This document shows, piece after piece, positions 15,252-22,377 of a stretch of DNA of 64,000 bases (positions are counted from its first letter, which is position 1; each line of letters opens with the position of its first letter). The translations under genes and the position numbers were made by a program. The stretch comes from an uncultured Brevibacillus sp. Lineage in GTDB: Bacteria > Bacillota > Bacilli > Brevibacillales > Brevibacillaceae. The stretch is taken from contig NZ_CANMZW010000006.1 of NCBI RefSeq assembly GCF_947502445.1, forward strand, positions 186,001 to 250,000, read 5' to 3'. The notes beneath the pieces were generated by a model. That model worked only from the letters and a program-made list of their open reading frames with translations. It searched no databases and had not been told where the DNA came from.

Positions 15252-16087
15252 GCCAATTAATTCCGAAGCTGCCGCTAGATGAGTGGGTAGAAACCATTGT
15301 AGATGGACTCGATGAGCATTTGGGATTTTTATTTGACGCGATTTCAACAGGGATTGGCGGAACGGTCGATCTGTTTAACTGGATTTTGACCGGACTCCCA
15401 TTCTGGCTGATTATCATTTTGTTTACGCTGTTAGCCTATCGGGCTGGGAAATGGACGATCGCTCTTTTTACATTCATTGGACTTCTTCTGATTCAGAATC
15501 TGGGTTATTGGGAGCATTCAATGGAAACACTTGCGCTGGTGCTGACAGCAGGACTGATCTCGGTGGTGATTGGTATTCCGGTAGGGATCTGGTGCGCCAA
15601 GAATGACTCGGTGCAAAAGATCGTGACGCCGCTGCTCGACTTCATGCAGACGATGCCAGCGTTTGTCTACCTGATTCCAGCGATCTTCTTCTTCGGACTT
15701 GGGAAAGTGCCGGGAGTCATCGCATCCGTCATTTTTGCGATGCCGCCAACGATCCGCTTGACCAACCTAGGGATTCGCCAAGTGCCTGCAGATTTAATCG
15801 AGGCTTCCGATGCTTTCGGTTCGACCTACTGGCAAAAGCTGATGAAAGTACAGCTGCCAATTGCCAAGACAACGATGATGGCGGGGATCAACCAGAGTAT
15901 TATGCTGGCTTTGTCTATGGTCGTCATCGCGTCCATGATCGGAGCGAAAGGATTGGGAGCGGACGTCTATCGTGCCGTCACGCAGATTAAAATCGGGGAA
16001 GGCTTTGAGGCAGGTCTCGCTATCGTTATCATGGCGATTCTGCTTGACCGCATCACGCAAAGTGTCGGAAAGAGAAAAAAAGCGTAG
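15248..16087 (+). CDS. opuAB: glycine betaine ABC transporter permease
   Basis: A 279-aa inner membrane permease of the ProW/OpuAB type with about six or seven hydrophobic segments between residues 55 and 270. The EAA-type loop reads Pro-Ala-Asp-Leu-Ile-Glu-Ala-Ser-Asp-Ala-Phe-Gly around residue 180-190. It lies within the opuAA-opuAB-opuAC operon, sharing ATGA with opuAA and ending 11 nt before opuAC. Confidence 0.93.
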   Translation: MSQLIPKLPLDEWVETIVDGLDEHLGFLFDAISTGIGGTVDLFNWILTGLPFWLIIILFTLLAYRAGKWTIALFTFIGLLLIQNLGYWEHSMETLALVLTAGLISVVIGIPVGIWCAKNDSVQKIVTPLLDFMQTMPAFVYLIPAIFFFGLGKVPGVIASVIFAMPPTIRLTNLGIRQVPADLIEASDAFGSTYWQKLMKVQLPIAKTTMMAGINQSIMLALSMVVIASMIGAKGLGADVYRAVTQIKIGEGFEAGLAIVIMAILLDRITQSVGKRKKA

Positions 16088-16098
16088 GAGGGGTTTTC

Positions 16099-17025
16099 AT
16101 GAAAAAGGGTACCTTGAAAGGGTTGGCAGTTGCACTTGGACTTTCCATGGTAATGGCAGGTTGCTCAAGTGGAGGAGCGCCGCAGGATAACAAGCCTGCC
16201 GGCGATAATACGGGTACTGCTGCACCGAATAGTGTAGGGGCTCAGGTAGACCACAAAATTATCGGGATTGACCCAGGTGCTGGCTTGATGAAAGCAACCG
16301 AAAAAGCGATGAAAGAATACGATCTCAAGGACTGGGAGCTGGTAGAGGGCTCCAGCGCAGCGATGACTGCTGCTCTGACGCAGGCATACAAGGACAAAAA
16401 GCCGATCATCGTTACTGGCTGGACACCGCACTGGATGTTTTCCAAGTTTGAGATGAAATATTTGGAAGACCCAAAAGGTGTGTTTGGGAAGGATGAACAA
16501 ATTCACACGATCGTCCGCAAAGGCTTGAAGGAAGATCAGCCGAGCGCGTATGCATTCCTCGACAATTTCTCCTGGACACCAGAGGACATGGAAAAAGTGA
16601 TGCTCGCCATTCAAGAAGGCAAAAAACCCGAGGATGCGGCGGCTGAGTGGGTAAAAAATAATGAGGCAACCGTCAATAAATGGGTAGAAGGCATCCAGCC
16701 AGCAGAAGGCAAAAAGCTGACGCTCGCTTATGTGGCTTGGGATTCTGAGATTGCCAGCACGAACGTTGTGAAGACAGTACTGGAGCAAAAGCTGAAGTAT
16801 AAAGTAGAGATGAGCCAGGTCGAAGCCGGCCCTATGTGGGTAGGTGTATCCAATGGCGATGTGGACGGTATGGTAGCAGCATGGCTGCCGACTACGCACG
16901 AAGACTACTTTAAAAAGCTGGGTAAAGACGTGGAGGACCTCGGACCTAACCTGACCGGGACCAAGCTCGGATTGGCAGTACCTAGCTACATGGAGATCAA
17001 CTCCATCGAGGATTTGAAGAAGTAA
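16099..17025 (+). CDS. opuAC: glycine betaine-binding lipoprotein
   Basis: A 308-aa substrate-binding lipoprotein. The signal peptide ends at the lipobox Val-Met-Ala-Gly-Cys22, followed by a Gly/Ser/Asn-rich linker. Two OpuAC-type lobes follow, with Trp-rich ligand motifs (Gly-Trp-Thr-Pro-His-Trp-Met-Phe near residue 110 and Ala-Trp-Leu-Pro near residue 260) of the kind that cage quaternary ammonium groups. It is last in the opuA operon and is followed by a terminator. AGGAGGGG precedes the ATG. Confidence 0.93.
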   Translation: MKKGTLKGLAVALGLSMVMAGCSSGGAPQDNKPAGDNTGTAAPNSVGAQVDHKIIGIDPGAGLMKATEKAMKEYDLKDWELVEGSSAAMTAALTQAYKDKKPIIVTGWTPHWMFSKFEMKYLEDPKGVFGKDEQIHTIVRKGLKEDQPSAYAFLDNFSWTPEDMEKVMLAIQEGKKPEDAAAEWVKNNEATVNKWVEGIQPAEGKKLTLAYVAWDSEIASTNVVKTVLEQKLKYKVEMSQVEAGPMWVGVSNGDVDGMVAAWLPTTHEDYFKKLGKDVEDLGPNLTGTKLGLAVPSYMEINSIEDLKK

Positions 17026-17039
17026 AGGAATTACGATAG

Positions 17040-17083
17040 TGAAAGGCACTGTCCCTTTATGTGGGGGGCGGTGCCTTTTCCTA
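17040..17083 (+). terminator. terminator of opuA
   Basis: AAAGGCAC (17042-17049) pairs with GTGCCTTT (17071-17078), with an inner CCC/GGG pairing, followed by TTC. Confidence 0.65.
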
Positions 17084-17157
17084 ATGAATGAAGTGACCGG
17101 GCATGGTAAGATGGTGGGGAAACACGGCAATCCACCATATAAAAAGGAATGAGTGCC

Positions 17158-17187
17158 ATGAAAATCGCACGCAAAGTAACCTCCTAA
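17158..17187 (+). CDS. cat leader peptide, 9 aa
   Basis: ATG 17158, 9 nt after AAGGA, encodes Met-Lys-Ile-Ala-Arg-Lys-Val-Thr-Ser and stops at TAA 17185-17187. The stop lies inside the left arm of a hairpin that hides the cat ribosome site. This is the arrangement of inducible Gram-positive cat genes, in which a drug-stalled ribosome on the leader opens the hairpin. An in-frame ATG at 17149 would give a 12-residue version but is too close to the ribosome site. Confidence 0.8.
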   Translation: MKIARKVTS

Positions 17188-17215
17188 AATCAAAAGTTCT
17201 AATCATTTTAGGAGG
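17180..17215 (+). promoter_or_regulatory. translation attenuator hairpin of cat
   Basis: Perfect 11-bp arms CCTCCTAAAAT (17180-17190) and ATTTTAGGAGG (17205-17215) around a 14-nt loop. The right arm contains the cat ribosome site AGGAGG, 10 nt before its ATG, so the closed hairpin blocks initiation. Confidence 0.88.
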
Positions 17216-17225
17216 TTTAAACAAA

Positions 17226-17885
17226 ATGAAATTTCATCGAATCGATCTGGATAATTGGAAAAGAAAGCCTTACTTCGATTATTATTTGAACCAGGTGAGA
17301 TGCACCTTCAGTATGACGGCAAATATCGATATCACTGAATTGCGTGTGCTTCTTCGGGAAAAAGGGGTAAAGCTGTATCCGGCCTTTCTCTATATGGTGA
17401 CAAAGGTGGTCAATGCACACCCGGAATTCAGAACGACGTACGATGCAGAGGGGCATTTGGGGTATTGGGAGCGCATGCTGCCCAGTTATACTTTTTTTCA
17501 CCAGGATGATCAAACGTTTTCGACAATGTGGACGGATTTCTCTGATGATTTCTATCTGTTTAATGAAAACTATACGATTGACATGAAAACGTACGGCGAC
17601 AATAAAGGAATCGTGGCAAAAGAAATGGAGCCGCCCTATACCTTCCCAGTCTCCTGCATTCCATGGGTCAGCTTCACTGGGTTTAATCTGAATGTATTCG
17701 GCGATGGACGGTTTTTACTGCCGATCATCACGAGTGGAAAATATTTCGAGCAAGACGGCAAGACGTTACTGCCAGTTTCGTTGCAGGTTCATCATGCAGT
17801 TTGCGACGGTTTTCATGCGAGTCTGTTTCTAAACGATTTGCAAAAATGGGCAACGGATTGCAAGGACTGGCTGCTTGCTCGGTGA
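17226..17885 (+). CDS. cat: chloramphenicol O-acetyltransferase (type A)
   Basis: A 219-aa enzyme (family about 210-220) that acetylates chloramphenicol with acetyl-CoA, working as a cytoplasmic trimer. The catalytic motif His-His-Ala-Val-Cys-Asp-Gly-Phe-His is at about residues 189-197. The N-terminal pattern with Trp-Lys-Arg-Lys-Pro-Tyr-Phe-Asp-Tyr-Tyr and the Tyr-Pro-Ala-Phe-Leu-Tyr segment is typical. The ATG at 17226 is chosen because AGGAGG precedes it by 10 nt; an open frame extends further upstream but crosses the attenuator. Expression is expected to be drug-inducible by translation attenuation. Confidence 0.93.
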   Translation: MKFHRIDLDNWKRKPYFDYYLNQVRCTFSMTANIDITELRVLLREKGVKLYPAFLYMVTKVVNAHPEFRTTYDAEGHLGYWERMLPSYTFFHQDDQTFSTMWTDFSDDFYLFNENYTIDMKTYGDNKGIVAKEMEPPYTFPVSCIPWVSFTGFNLNVFGDGRFLLPIITSGKYFEQDGKTLLPVSLQVHHAVCDGFHASLFLNDLQKWATDCKDWLLAR

Positions 17886-17930
17886 GTGGCTGTCTAACGA
17901 GTTAGCAGCTATACGCATATACCAATAGAG

Positions 17931-17968
17931 CTGGGCGGACATCTATAGGAGTCCGCCCAGTTTTTTTT
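17931..17968 (+). terminator. terminator of cat
   Basis: Perfect 10-bp stem CTGGGCGGAC / GTCCGCCCAG followed by eight T residues. Confidence 0.92.
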
Positions 17969-17985
17969 GCCCGTGCCTTAGTAGC

Positions 17986-19416
17986 TCATTTCACACCTTT
18001 ACTCTCACGAATGGCTGGCCACGCATGCGCTTTCCCGACAGTATCCGGTATGGGAGCAAAAACCCGGAGTACCAGATTGAAATTGCCGTCTGGTGCAGGA
18101 AGCCAGTTTGCTTCTTTGCCTGGTGGTGGTTCTTTTTGAATGGATAGATCGAGGGAGCCATCCGAATTGTAGACGAGCGTACCCGAGTTGCTGCGAACCG
18201 AGGAGCGATTTGCGGCTGTGTTAGCCAAGTAAAGCTGATTATTGTAGACATTAATCGACCAAAAAGCGGATGTCTGCGGCAATTGATCCTTTGCAAAATG
18301 CAGTGTGTAGCGTTTTGTGCCTGTCAGCAGTGCGCCGCGGTCATCGGTATACGCTCGGAAGTACATTTCCTCTTCGGGAACATTGGCAGCAAGGCCGGAA
18401 TAAGCGATGAAGGCACGCGCGAGAAATTGATTGCCATAGATGCCGACCGGTGAAAAAGAACCCCAGCCGTTGTGAACTGTCGTATAAGGAACAAAGCCAT
18501 TTTGCACGATCTGGGGAGCGTCTGTCAGAGCTCGTTTTAGTCCAGCAATTGTAGCAGGACGGAGCTTGTCAGGAGAAAAGCCATGTTCCATGTCAATTCC
18601 TGCTTCGAACTGGTCAAGCAAGACGCGATCACAGGCTGGTGGCGGATTCTTGTGGATCATCTCTGCCATAATCTGAAAAAAAGATAACGACGTTAGTGCA
18701 TCGGCTGGAATCGTCGGAGATACTTGTGGGACAGCGGCCTGCTTCGTTTGGAGCATGGGCGAGAGTGTAATCTGTTTTTCAAAAGCAACCGCTTGTGGCA
18801 AATCGCCCTCGCCTTTTACTTCTACCCGTCCGATTAGCCAAACGGTATCCGTAGGTGTTTGTATCAGCTCGGTATTGGCCGGGACAATACCTCTCCACTT
18901 GGGTCCAGCAATCATATATCGTCCGGATTGCTGCTTGGTGGAACGATTGGAGACATTGCGAAACGTATTCGTGTAGACATCCAGCATTTGCACAGTGTAG
19001 TAGCGATCTTGCGGGTTGTCAGGCACCTTCAGGAGCATAGGAGACTGTGACAAATCCAGCCAGGCGCTCATATACAGCGTATCGGAGTTGGGAGTGACAA
19101 TATCCCGAAAAGCGGGGGAAGCCAGCGTTTCTGAATAGAAAAACTGATTGAGTGGCGCGCGAGTTTGTGTCATCTCGCCCATCGTTTTGGCAGAAATAAC
19201 AAGAGGATAGCCATACACATAAGCCTGAACACCAATTGAATAAGCGAGGTCCTCCTGAGATTGTCCGAGCTGCTTTAGCCTTTGGGCCATGGGAAAAGGC
19301 TCGGGGGTAGGGGGCTTGGTTTGTGCTGCCTGCACCGTGGAAGCGACTGGCAGGATTAAAGCGAAACAGAGAGCAGAAATCAAAAGCGTGAAGATTTTTT
19401 TCCGATTGCGAAGCAT
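17986..19416 (-). CDS. secreted DUF1254/DUF1214 protein
   Basis: A 476-aa protein with a cleavable signal peptide (hydrophobic about 10-27, ending Val-Gln-Ala-Ala). The N-terminal half (about 55-190) carries the DUF1254 pattern with Gly-Val-Gln-Ala-Tyr-Val-Tyr-Gly-Tyr-Pro-Leu and Thr-Pro-Asn-Ser-Asp-Thr-Leu-Tyr. The C-terminal part (about 345-460) is DUF1214-like, with Phe-Trp-Ser-Ile-Asn-Val-Tyr-Asn and a final Ala-Pro-Ile-Pro-Asp. The family is widespread and poorly characterised, probably extracytoplasmic. GGAGGGT precedes the ATG. It is convergent with cat and followed leftward by no further gene. Confidence 0.8.
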   Translation of the reverse strand: MLRNRKKIFTLLISALCFALILPVASTVQAAQTKPPTPEPFPMAQRLKQLGQSQEDLAYSIGVQAYVYGYPLVISAKTMGEMTQTRAPLNQFFYSETLASPAFRDIVTPNSDTLYMSAWLDLSQSPMLLKVPDNPQDRYYTVQMLDVYTNTFRNVSNRSTKQQSGRYMIAGPKWRGIVPANTELIQTPTDTVWLIGRVEVKGEGDLPQAVAFEKQITLSPMLQTKQAAVPQVSPTIPADALTSLSFFQIMAEMIHKNPPPACDRVLLDQFEAGIDMEHGFSPDKLRPATIAGLKRALTDAPQIVQNGFVPYTTVHNGWGSFSPVGIYGNQFLARAFIAYSGLAANVPEEEMYFRAYTDDRGALLTGTKRYTLHFAKDQLPQTSAFWSINVYNNQLYLANTAANRSSVRSNSGTLVYNSDGSLDLSIQKEPPPGKEANWLPAPDGNFNLVLRVFAPIPDTVGKAHAWPAIRESKGVK

Positions 19417-19469
19417 ACTGACCCTCCTGTACCGATAAAAGTCATATGATATGCACTGGTATTCTTCGC

Positions 19470-19822
19470 GGGATCATGGCTATTTTATGCAAAAGGAAAA
19501 GCCACCCGGGGAAACGGATGGCTAAGCTCACGTCAACGTGCAAATTCGCATAGCAAGTGGTGGCGATCCAGTAATTTTGCGGCTTGCCGTCAATGTACAA
19601 CGGCTTCTTGTAGATGGGCTGATTGCCTACCATTTTCGTTTTTTGATGATGAGGAAACGCAGTCGTGCTAACTGGGCAGAGCAGCAAGTCATATCCTGCC
19701 ATGAATTGCTCAAGGCTGCGGATTAGCTGCTCGCGCTTGGTCAACACGCGCATGTAATTTTTAAGTGTGAGCGGGACTGATGGTGTCACACGTAAATCCG
19801 ACAATCTCCTTTTCATATTGAA
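19470..19822 (-). pseudogene. amidase-signature family C-terminal remnant
   Basis: The minus frame reads Leu-Thr-Lys-Arg-Glu-Gln-Leu-Ile, then Tyr-Asp-Leu-Leu-Leu-Cys-Pro-Val-Ser-Thr-Thr-Ala-Phe-Pro-His and Asn-Tyr-Trp-Ile-Ala-Thr-Thr-Cys-Tyr-Ala-Asn. This is the characteristic C-terminal region of amidases. The match then continues in another frame as Cys-Thr-Leu-Thr ... Pro-Ser-Val-Ser-Pro-Gly-Gly-Phe with stops. The Ser-Ser-Lys catalytic core is absent, so this is a 5'-truncated, frameshifted relic. The open frame beyond 19822 is unrelated. Confidence 0.72.
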
Positions 19823-20098
19823 TTGTTGCAGGAAACGGCTCGATCCTATGTGATTGGATATGGCGAAGGTATGGTACCTGAAAAATTTCTGAACTACAAG
19901 CTGCAGATTTTGACCAGAACCGGTCACGTTTCTTTCATCCTGGTAACAGATCAGGCGAATTTGGAAAAGGATAAAGCGACGCTTCGCTCGTCTATCCTGA
20001 AAAACTTTGTGGTCAAGGAAGGACATCAAAGCTACTCGGCAAAAAGAACAAAACGGCTCACAACGAATCGGATGAGGATAGACCGTCCGCGTAAATAG
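19823..20098 (+). pseudogene. truncated gene, C-terminal fragment of an unrecognised protein
   Basis: The frame (about 91 codons) encodes alternating strands and a helix (Leu-Gln-Ile-Leu-Thr-Arg-Thr-Gly-His-Val-Ser-Phe-Ile-Leu-Val and a Leu-Glu-Lys-Asp-Lys-Ala-Thr-Leu-Arg segment), like the end of a small extracytoplasmic domain. It has no convincing start codon or ribosome site and begins where the minus-strand amidase remnant begins. It is followed by a good terminator, supporting its being the 3' end of a former gene. Confidence 0.55.
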
Positions 20099-20109
20099 AA
20101 TGATGGACC

Positions 20110-20156
20110 TGACAGCTTTTCTCCGTACGGGAACGGGGAAGGGCTGTCTTTTTTTG
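20110..20156 (+). terminator. terminator after the truncated gene
   Basis: GACAGC (20111-20116) and GCTGTC (20143-20148) arms with inner CCGT/ACGG pairing, followed by seven T. Confidence 0.75.
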
Positions 20157-20259
20157 GTTTCTTGAAAAAAGGGACTCAAATTCCAGCAAAAAAGCCAGAA
20201 TGTCAGAGAAGAGGGGGAGAATAGAATGGAGTAGGACAACGTATTTACGGAGGTAAACC

Positions 20260-20859
20260 TTGGAACAGCATTTGGATTTATTTTTGATGAAATACGGATA
20301 TGTAGGTATCTTTTTTTCGCTGGCATTAGGCGTAATTGGATTGCCAATACCCGATGAGGTATTGATGAGCTATGCAGGGTATGCGGTATCGCGTGGAATT
20401 TTAAATCTGCCCTTTACTCTGCTTAGCGCATTTTTAGGGGCCTCCGTGGGAATCTCGGTCAGCTATGCGATCGCTGCTAAGTGGGGACTTCCGCTGCTTT
20501 TAAAAGTAGGACCTTATCTGCATGTCACACCGAAAAAAATTGAATCGACGCAGAAGATGTTTGCCCGGTATGGCCCCTATCTTTTATTTTTTGGCTATTT
20601 TTTGCCAGGGGTTCGTCACATAACGGCTTATTTGGCAGGTGTGGCCGCCATGGACTTCCGGCGATTTGCTGGCTTTGCCTATGCAGGTGCCATGCTGTGG
20701 AGCTTGACGTTTCTCATGCTGGGACGAGCGCTTGGAAAAGAGTGGTACAAGGTCATTATTTTTATTCGTCATTATGGGCTTACGTCGTTATTGATTCTGG
20801 CATCGATTGTCATCGTAATCTATCTCTACAGAAGGTACAAACTAAGCACCAGGACATAA
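20260..20859 (+). CDS. DedA-family membrane protein
   Basis: A 199-aa integral membrane protein of the DedA/SNARE-associated family. It has hydrophobic segments near 13-35, 50-75, 105-130, 135-160 and 170-190. The family signature is seen as Phe-Phe-Gly-Tyr-Phe-Leu-Pro-Gly-Val-Arg-His in the re-entrant loop, with acidic Asp/Glu in Pro-Ile-Pro-Asp-Glu. DedA proteins flip phospholipids or undecaprenyl phosphate across the membrane. The TTG start is supported by CGGAGGT 6 nt before it. It lies just upstream of a PAP2 phosphatase, which suggests a shared lipid-carrier role. Confidence 0.87.
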   Translation: MEQHLDLFLMKYGYVGIFFSLALGVIGLPIPDEVLMSYAGYAVSRGILNLPFTLLSAFLGASVGISVSYAIAAKWGLPLLLKVGPYLHVTPKKIESTQKMFARYGPYLLFFGYFLPGVRHITAYLAGVAAMDFRRFAGFAYAGAMLWSLTFLMLGRALGKEWYKVIIFIRHYGLTSLLILASIVIVIYLYRRYKLSTRT

Positions 20860-20880
20860 GGAAGGGAATATACCCAGTTG

Positions 20881-21537
20881 ATGAACCATTCGAGGCTATC
20901 TACGAAAACGAAGCAGTATGCGCTTGTCTGCATGTTGGTGATTGCTGTAAGTCTGTTTCTGTTTGGCAAACTGGGACAGGAGATGCTGGAACAAGAACTG
21001 ACCGCATTTGATTCATACGTGATCGAAAAGGTGCAATCGCTGATTACGCCCAAACTCACTTCTGTGATGCAGGTGTTCACGGCTCTGGCATCGACATGGT
21101 CTTTAGTGACCTTAGCGGCGATCTCGATTGTGATCATGCTATGGCAGCACAAGAGATGGGAGGCGCTCTTTTTACTGCTGGCCCTCGGAGGAGGAGTGGG
21201 TTTTAATCTACTGTTAAAATGGCTTTACCGTCGCGAAAGGCCTTCCATTCATCGATTGGTTGAAGAAAGTGGATACAGCTTTCCAAGTGGGCACTCGATG
21301 GCTGCTTTTATTTTTTTCGGAATGATGGCGATGCTGCTTACATTGTTTGTTGTTTCCCGAGCAGTGAAAATCGTCATTCTTCTTGCTGCGGTTGTTCTGA
21401 TTCTGCTCGTTGGGATCAGCAGGATTTACCTCGGTGTGCATTACCCAAGTGATGTGCTCGCTGGCTTTACAGCGGGAGGAGTATGGCTGGTGATGTGCCT
21501 TTTGGGATTGAAAATCGTAGTGGAGACAAGAAGGTGA
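20881..21537 (+). CDS. PAP2-family membrane phosphatase
   Basis: A 218-aa membrane phosphatase. The three PAP2 motifs are present: Lys-x6-Arg-Pro (Lys-Trp-Leu-Tyr-Arg-Arg-Glu-Arg-Pro), Pro-Ser-Gly-His, and Ser-Arg-x5-His-x3-Asp (Ser-Arg-Ile-Tyr-Leu-Gly-Val-His-Tyr-Pro-Ser-Asp). About six membrane segments are seen. Likely substrates are undecaprenyl pyrophosphate or phosphatidylglycerol phosphate. ATG 20881 is used; a TTG directly before it (20878) is an alternative. It follows the DedA gene by 21 nt, probably as one operon. Confidence 0.88.
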   Translation: MNHSRLSTKTKQYALVCMLVIAVSLFLFGKLGQEMLEQELTAFDSYVIEKVQSLITPKLTSVMQVFTALASTWSLVTLAAISIVIMLWQHKRWEALFLLLALGGGVGFNLLLKWLYRRERPSIHRLVEESGYSFPSGHSMAAFIFFGMMAMLLTLFVVSRAVKIVILLAAVVLILLVGISRIYLGVHYPSDVLAGFTAGGVWLVMCLLGLKIVVETRR

Positions 21538-21573
21538 AAAAAAAATCATAACGACATAAAGGAGAGCTGCCAG

Positions 21574-22070
21574 ATGCTCGCGACCTTGTTTTGGATTTAC
21601 GTTGATCTTATTCCCTTTTTTGTAGCTTTTCAGATAGAGCCGCCCGCTCTTGGCTTTAGCATCGGTTTTGTGCTTGCCGTGCTGATTTATTTGTTTCAGA
21701 AAAAGAAGTTTGGAGAAGTGACGACGATCATTTATTCGATTTTACACAGCTGTTCATGTACGGAATCCTTACGCTTGCAGCCGTTTGGTCGCTTGTGATT
21801 AAAAAGCCGTTCACCCTGCAATATGCGAAAAAGGTAGTTGCACCAGAATTTACACAGCATTCTCTGTTTTTAGCCTCCAACTTTTGGCTGACACTGATCT
21901 GGGCAGTTGCATTCGGCCTGTCATTCATTTGCTCGGCGTTGTATGCGATGGCGCTTGTTTCCGGGGAAGCAGGGGTTACACTGGTTCATGTATGGAATTT
22001 GCTTGGGCTTGCAACAACGATTTTGGTTCGTCCGATTGCACGACGTTATTTTATGAACAAACAAGGGTAA
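21574..22070 (+). pseudogene. frameshifted integral membrane protein gene
   Basis: ATG 21574 with GGAGAG upstream opens a frame of strongly hydrophobic segments that goes out of register at about 21738-21745. The adjacent frame continues seamlessly (Phe-Thr-Gln-Leu-Phe-Met-Tyr-Gly-Ile-Leu-Thr-Leu) to TAA 22070. Joined, they would give about 165 aa with four or five membrane helices. I do not recognise the family. The shift could be a real inactivating mutation or a sequencing error. Confidence 0.65.
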
Positions 22071-22098
22071 AGCCAGGGGCTCATAAAAAACGAAGGCA

Positions 22099-22377
22099 TT
22101 GTATGACAAAGCCAAAAACGGCTTTACGCCAGAACAGCTCGCACAGTTCGAAGCCAATGTGCAAAAGGCAGAGGCGGTGGTAAGCAATGCAGAGTACCAA
22201 TTGAAAAACGCAGCTGTCATCAGTCCGCTCAAAGGCTACGTAAGCGCCAATAATATCCATGCAGGTGAAATGGTAAACGCGAGCCTGCCTGCGATGACTG
22301 TGGTGAATACAGATCAAATGTATGTCGTGATCGGCGTATCGGAGGCAGACATCGCCCGGTTTACCATCTCTAACTAA
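22099..22377 (+). pseudogene. HlyD/AcrA-type membrane fusion protein, internal remnant
   Basis: About 92 codons encode the second half of the alpha-hairpin (Lys-Ala-Glu-Ala-Val-Val-Ser-Asn-Ala-Glu-Tyr-Gln-Leu-Lys-Asn), the lipoyl half-motif Val-Ile-Ser-Pro-Leu-Lys-Gly-Tyr-Val and a Gly-Glu-Met-Val segment of an efflux adaptor. The N-terminal anchor and the C-terminal membrane-proximal domain are missing, and the stop overlaps the end of the convergent VWA gene. It is a deletion remnant. Confidence 0.75.

Noticed and set aside
16165-17193. 342-codon open frame on the minus strand opposite opuAC
   Set aside because: Cys/His/Arg-rich composition, no ribosome site, fully antisense to a clear lipoprotein gene; a codon-usage shadow.
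19823-20347. Extension of the minus-strand amidase frame to 20347
   Set aside because: Only the part left of about 19822 matches an amidase; the rest is antisense to the plus-strand fragment and the dedA leader and has random composition.
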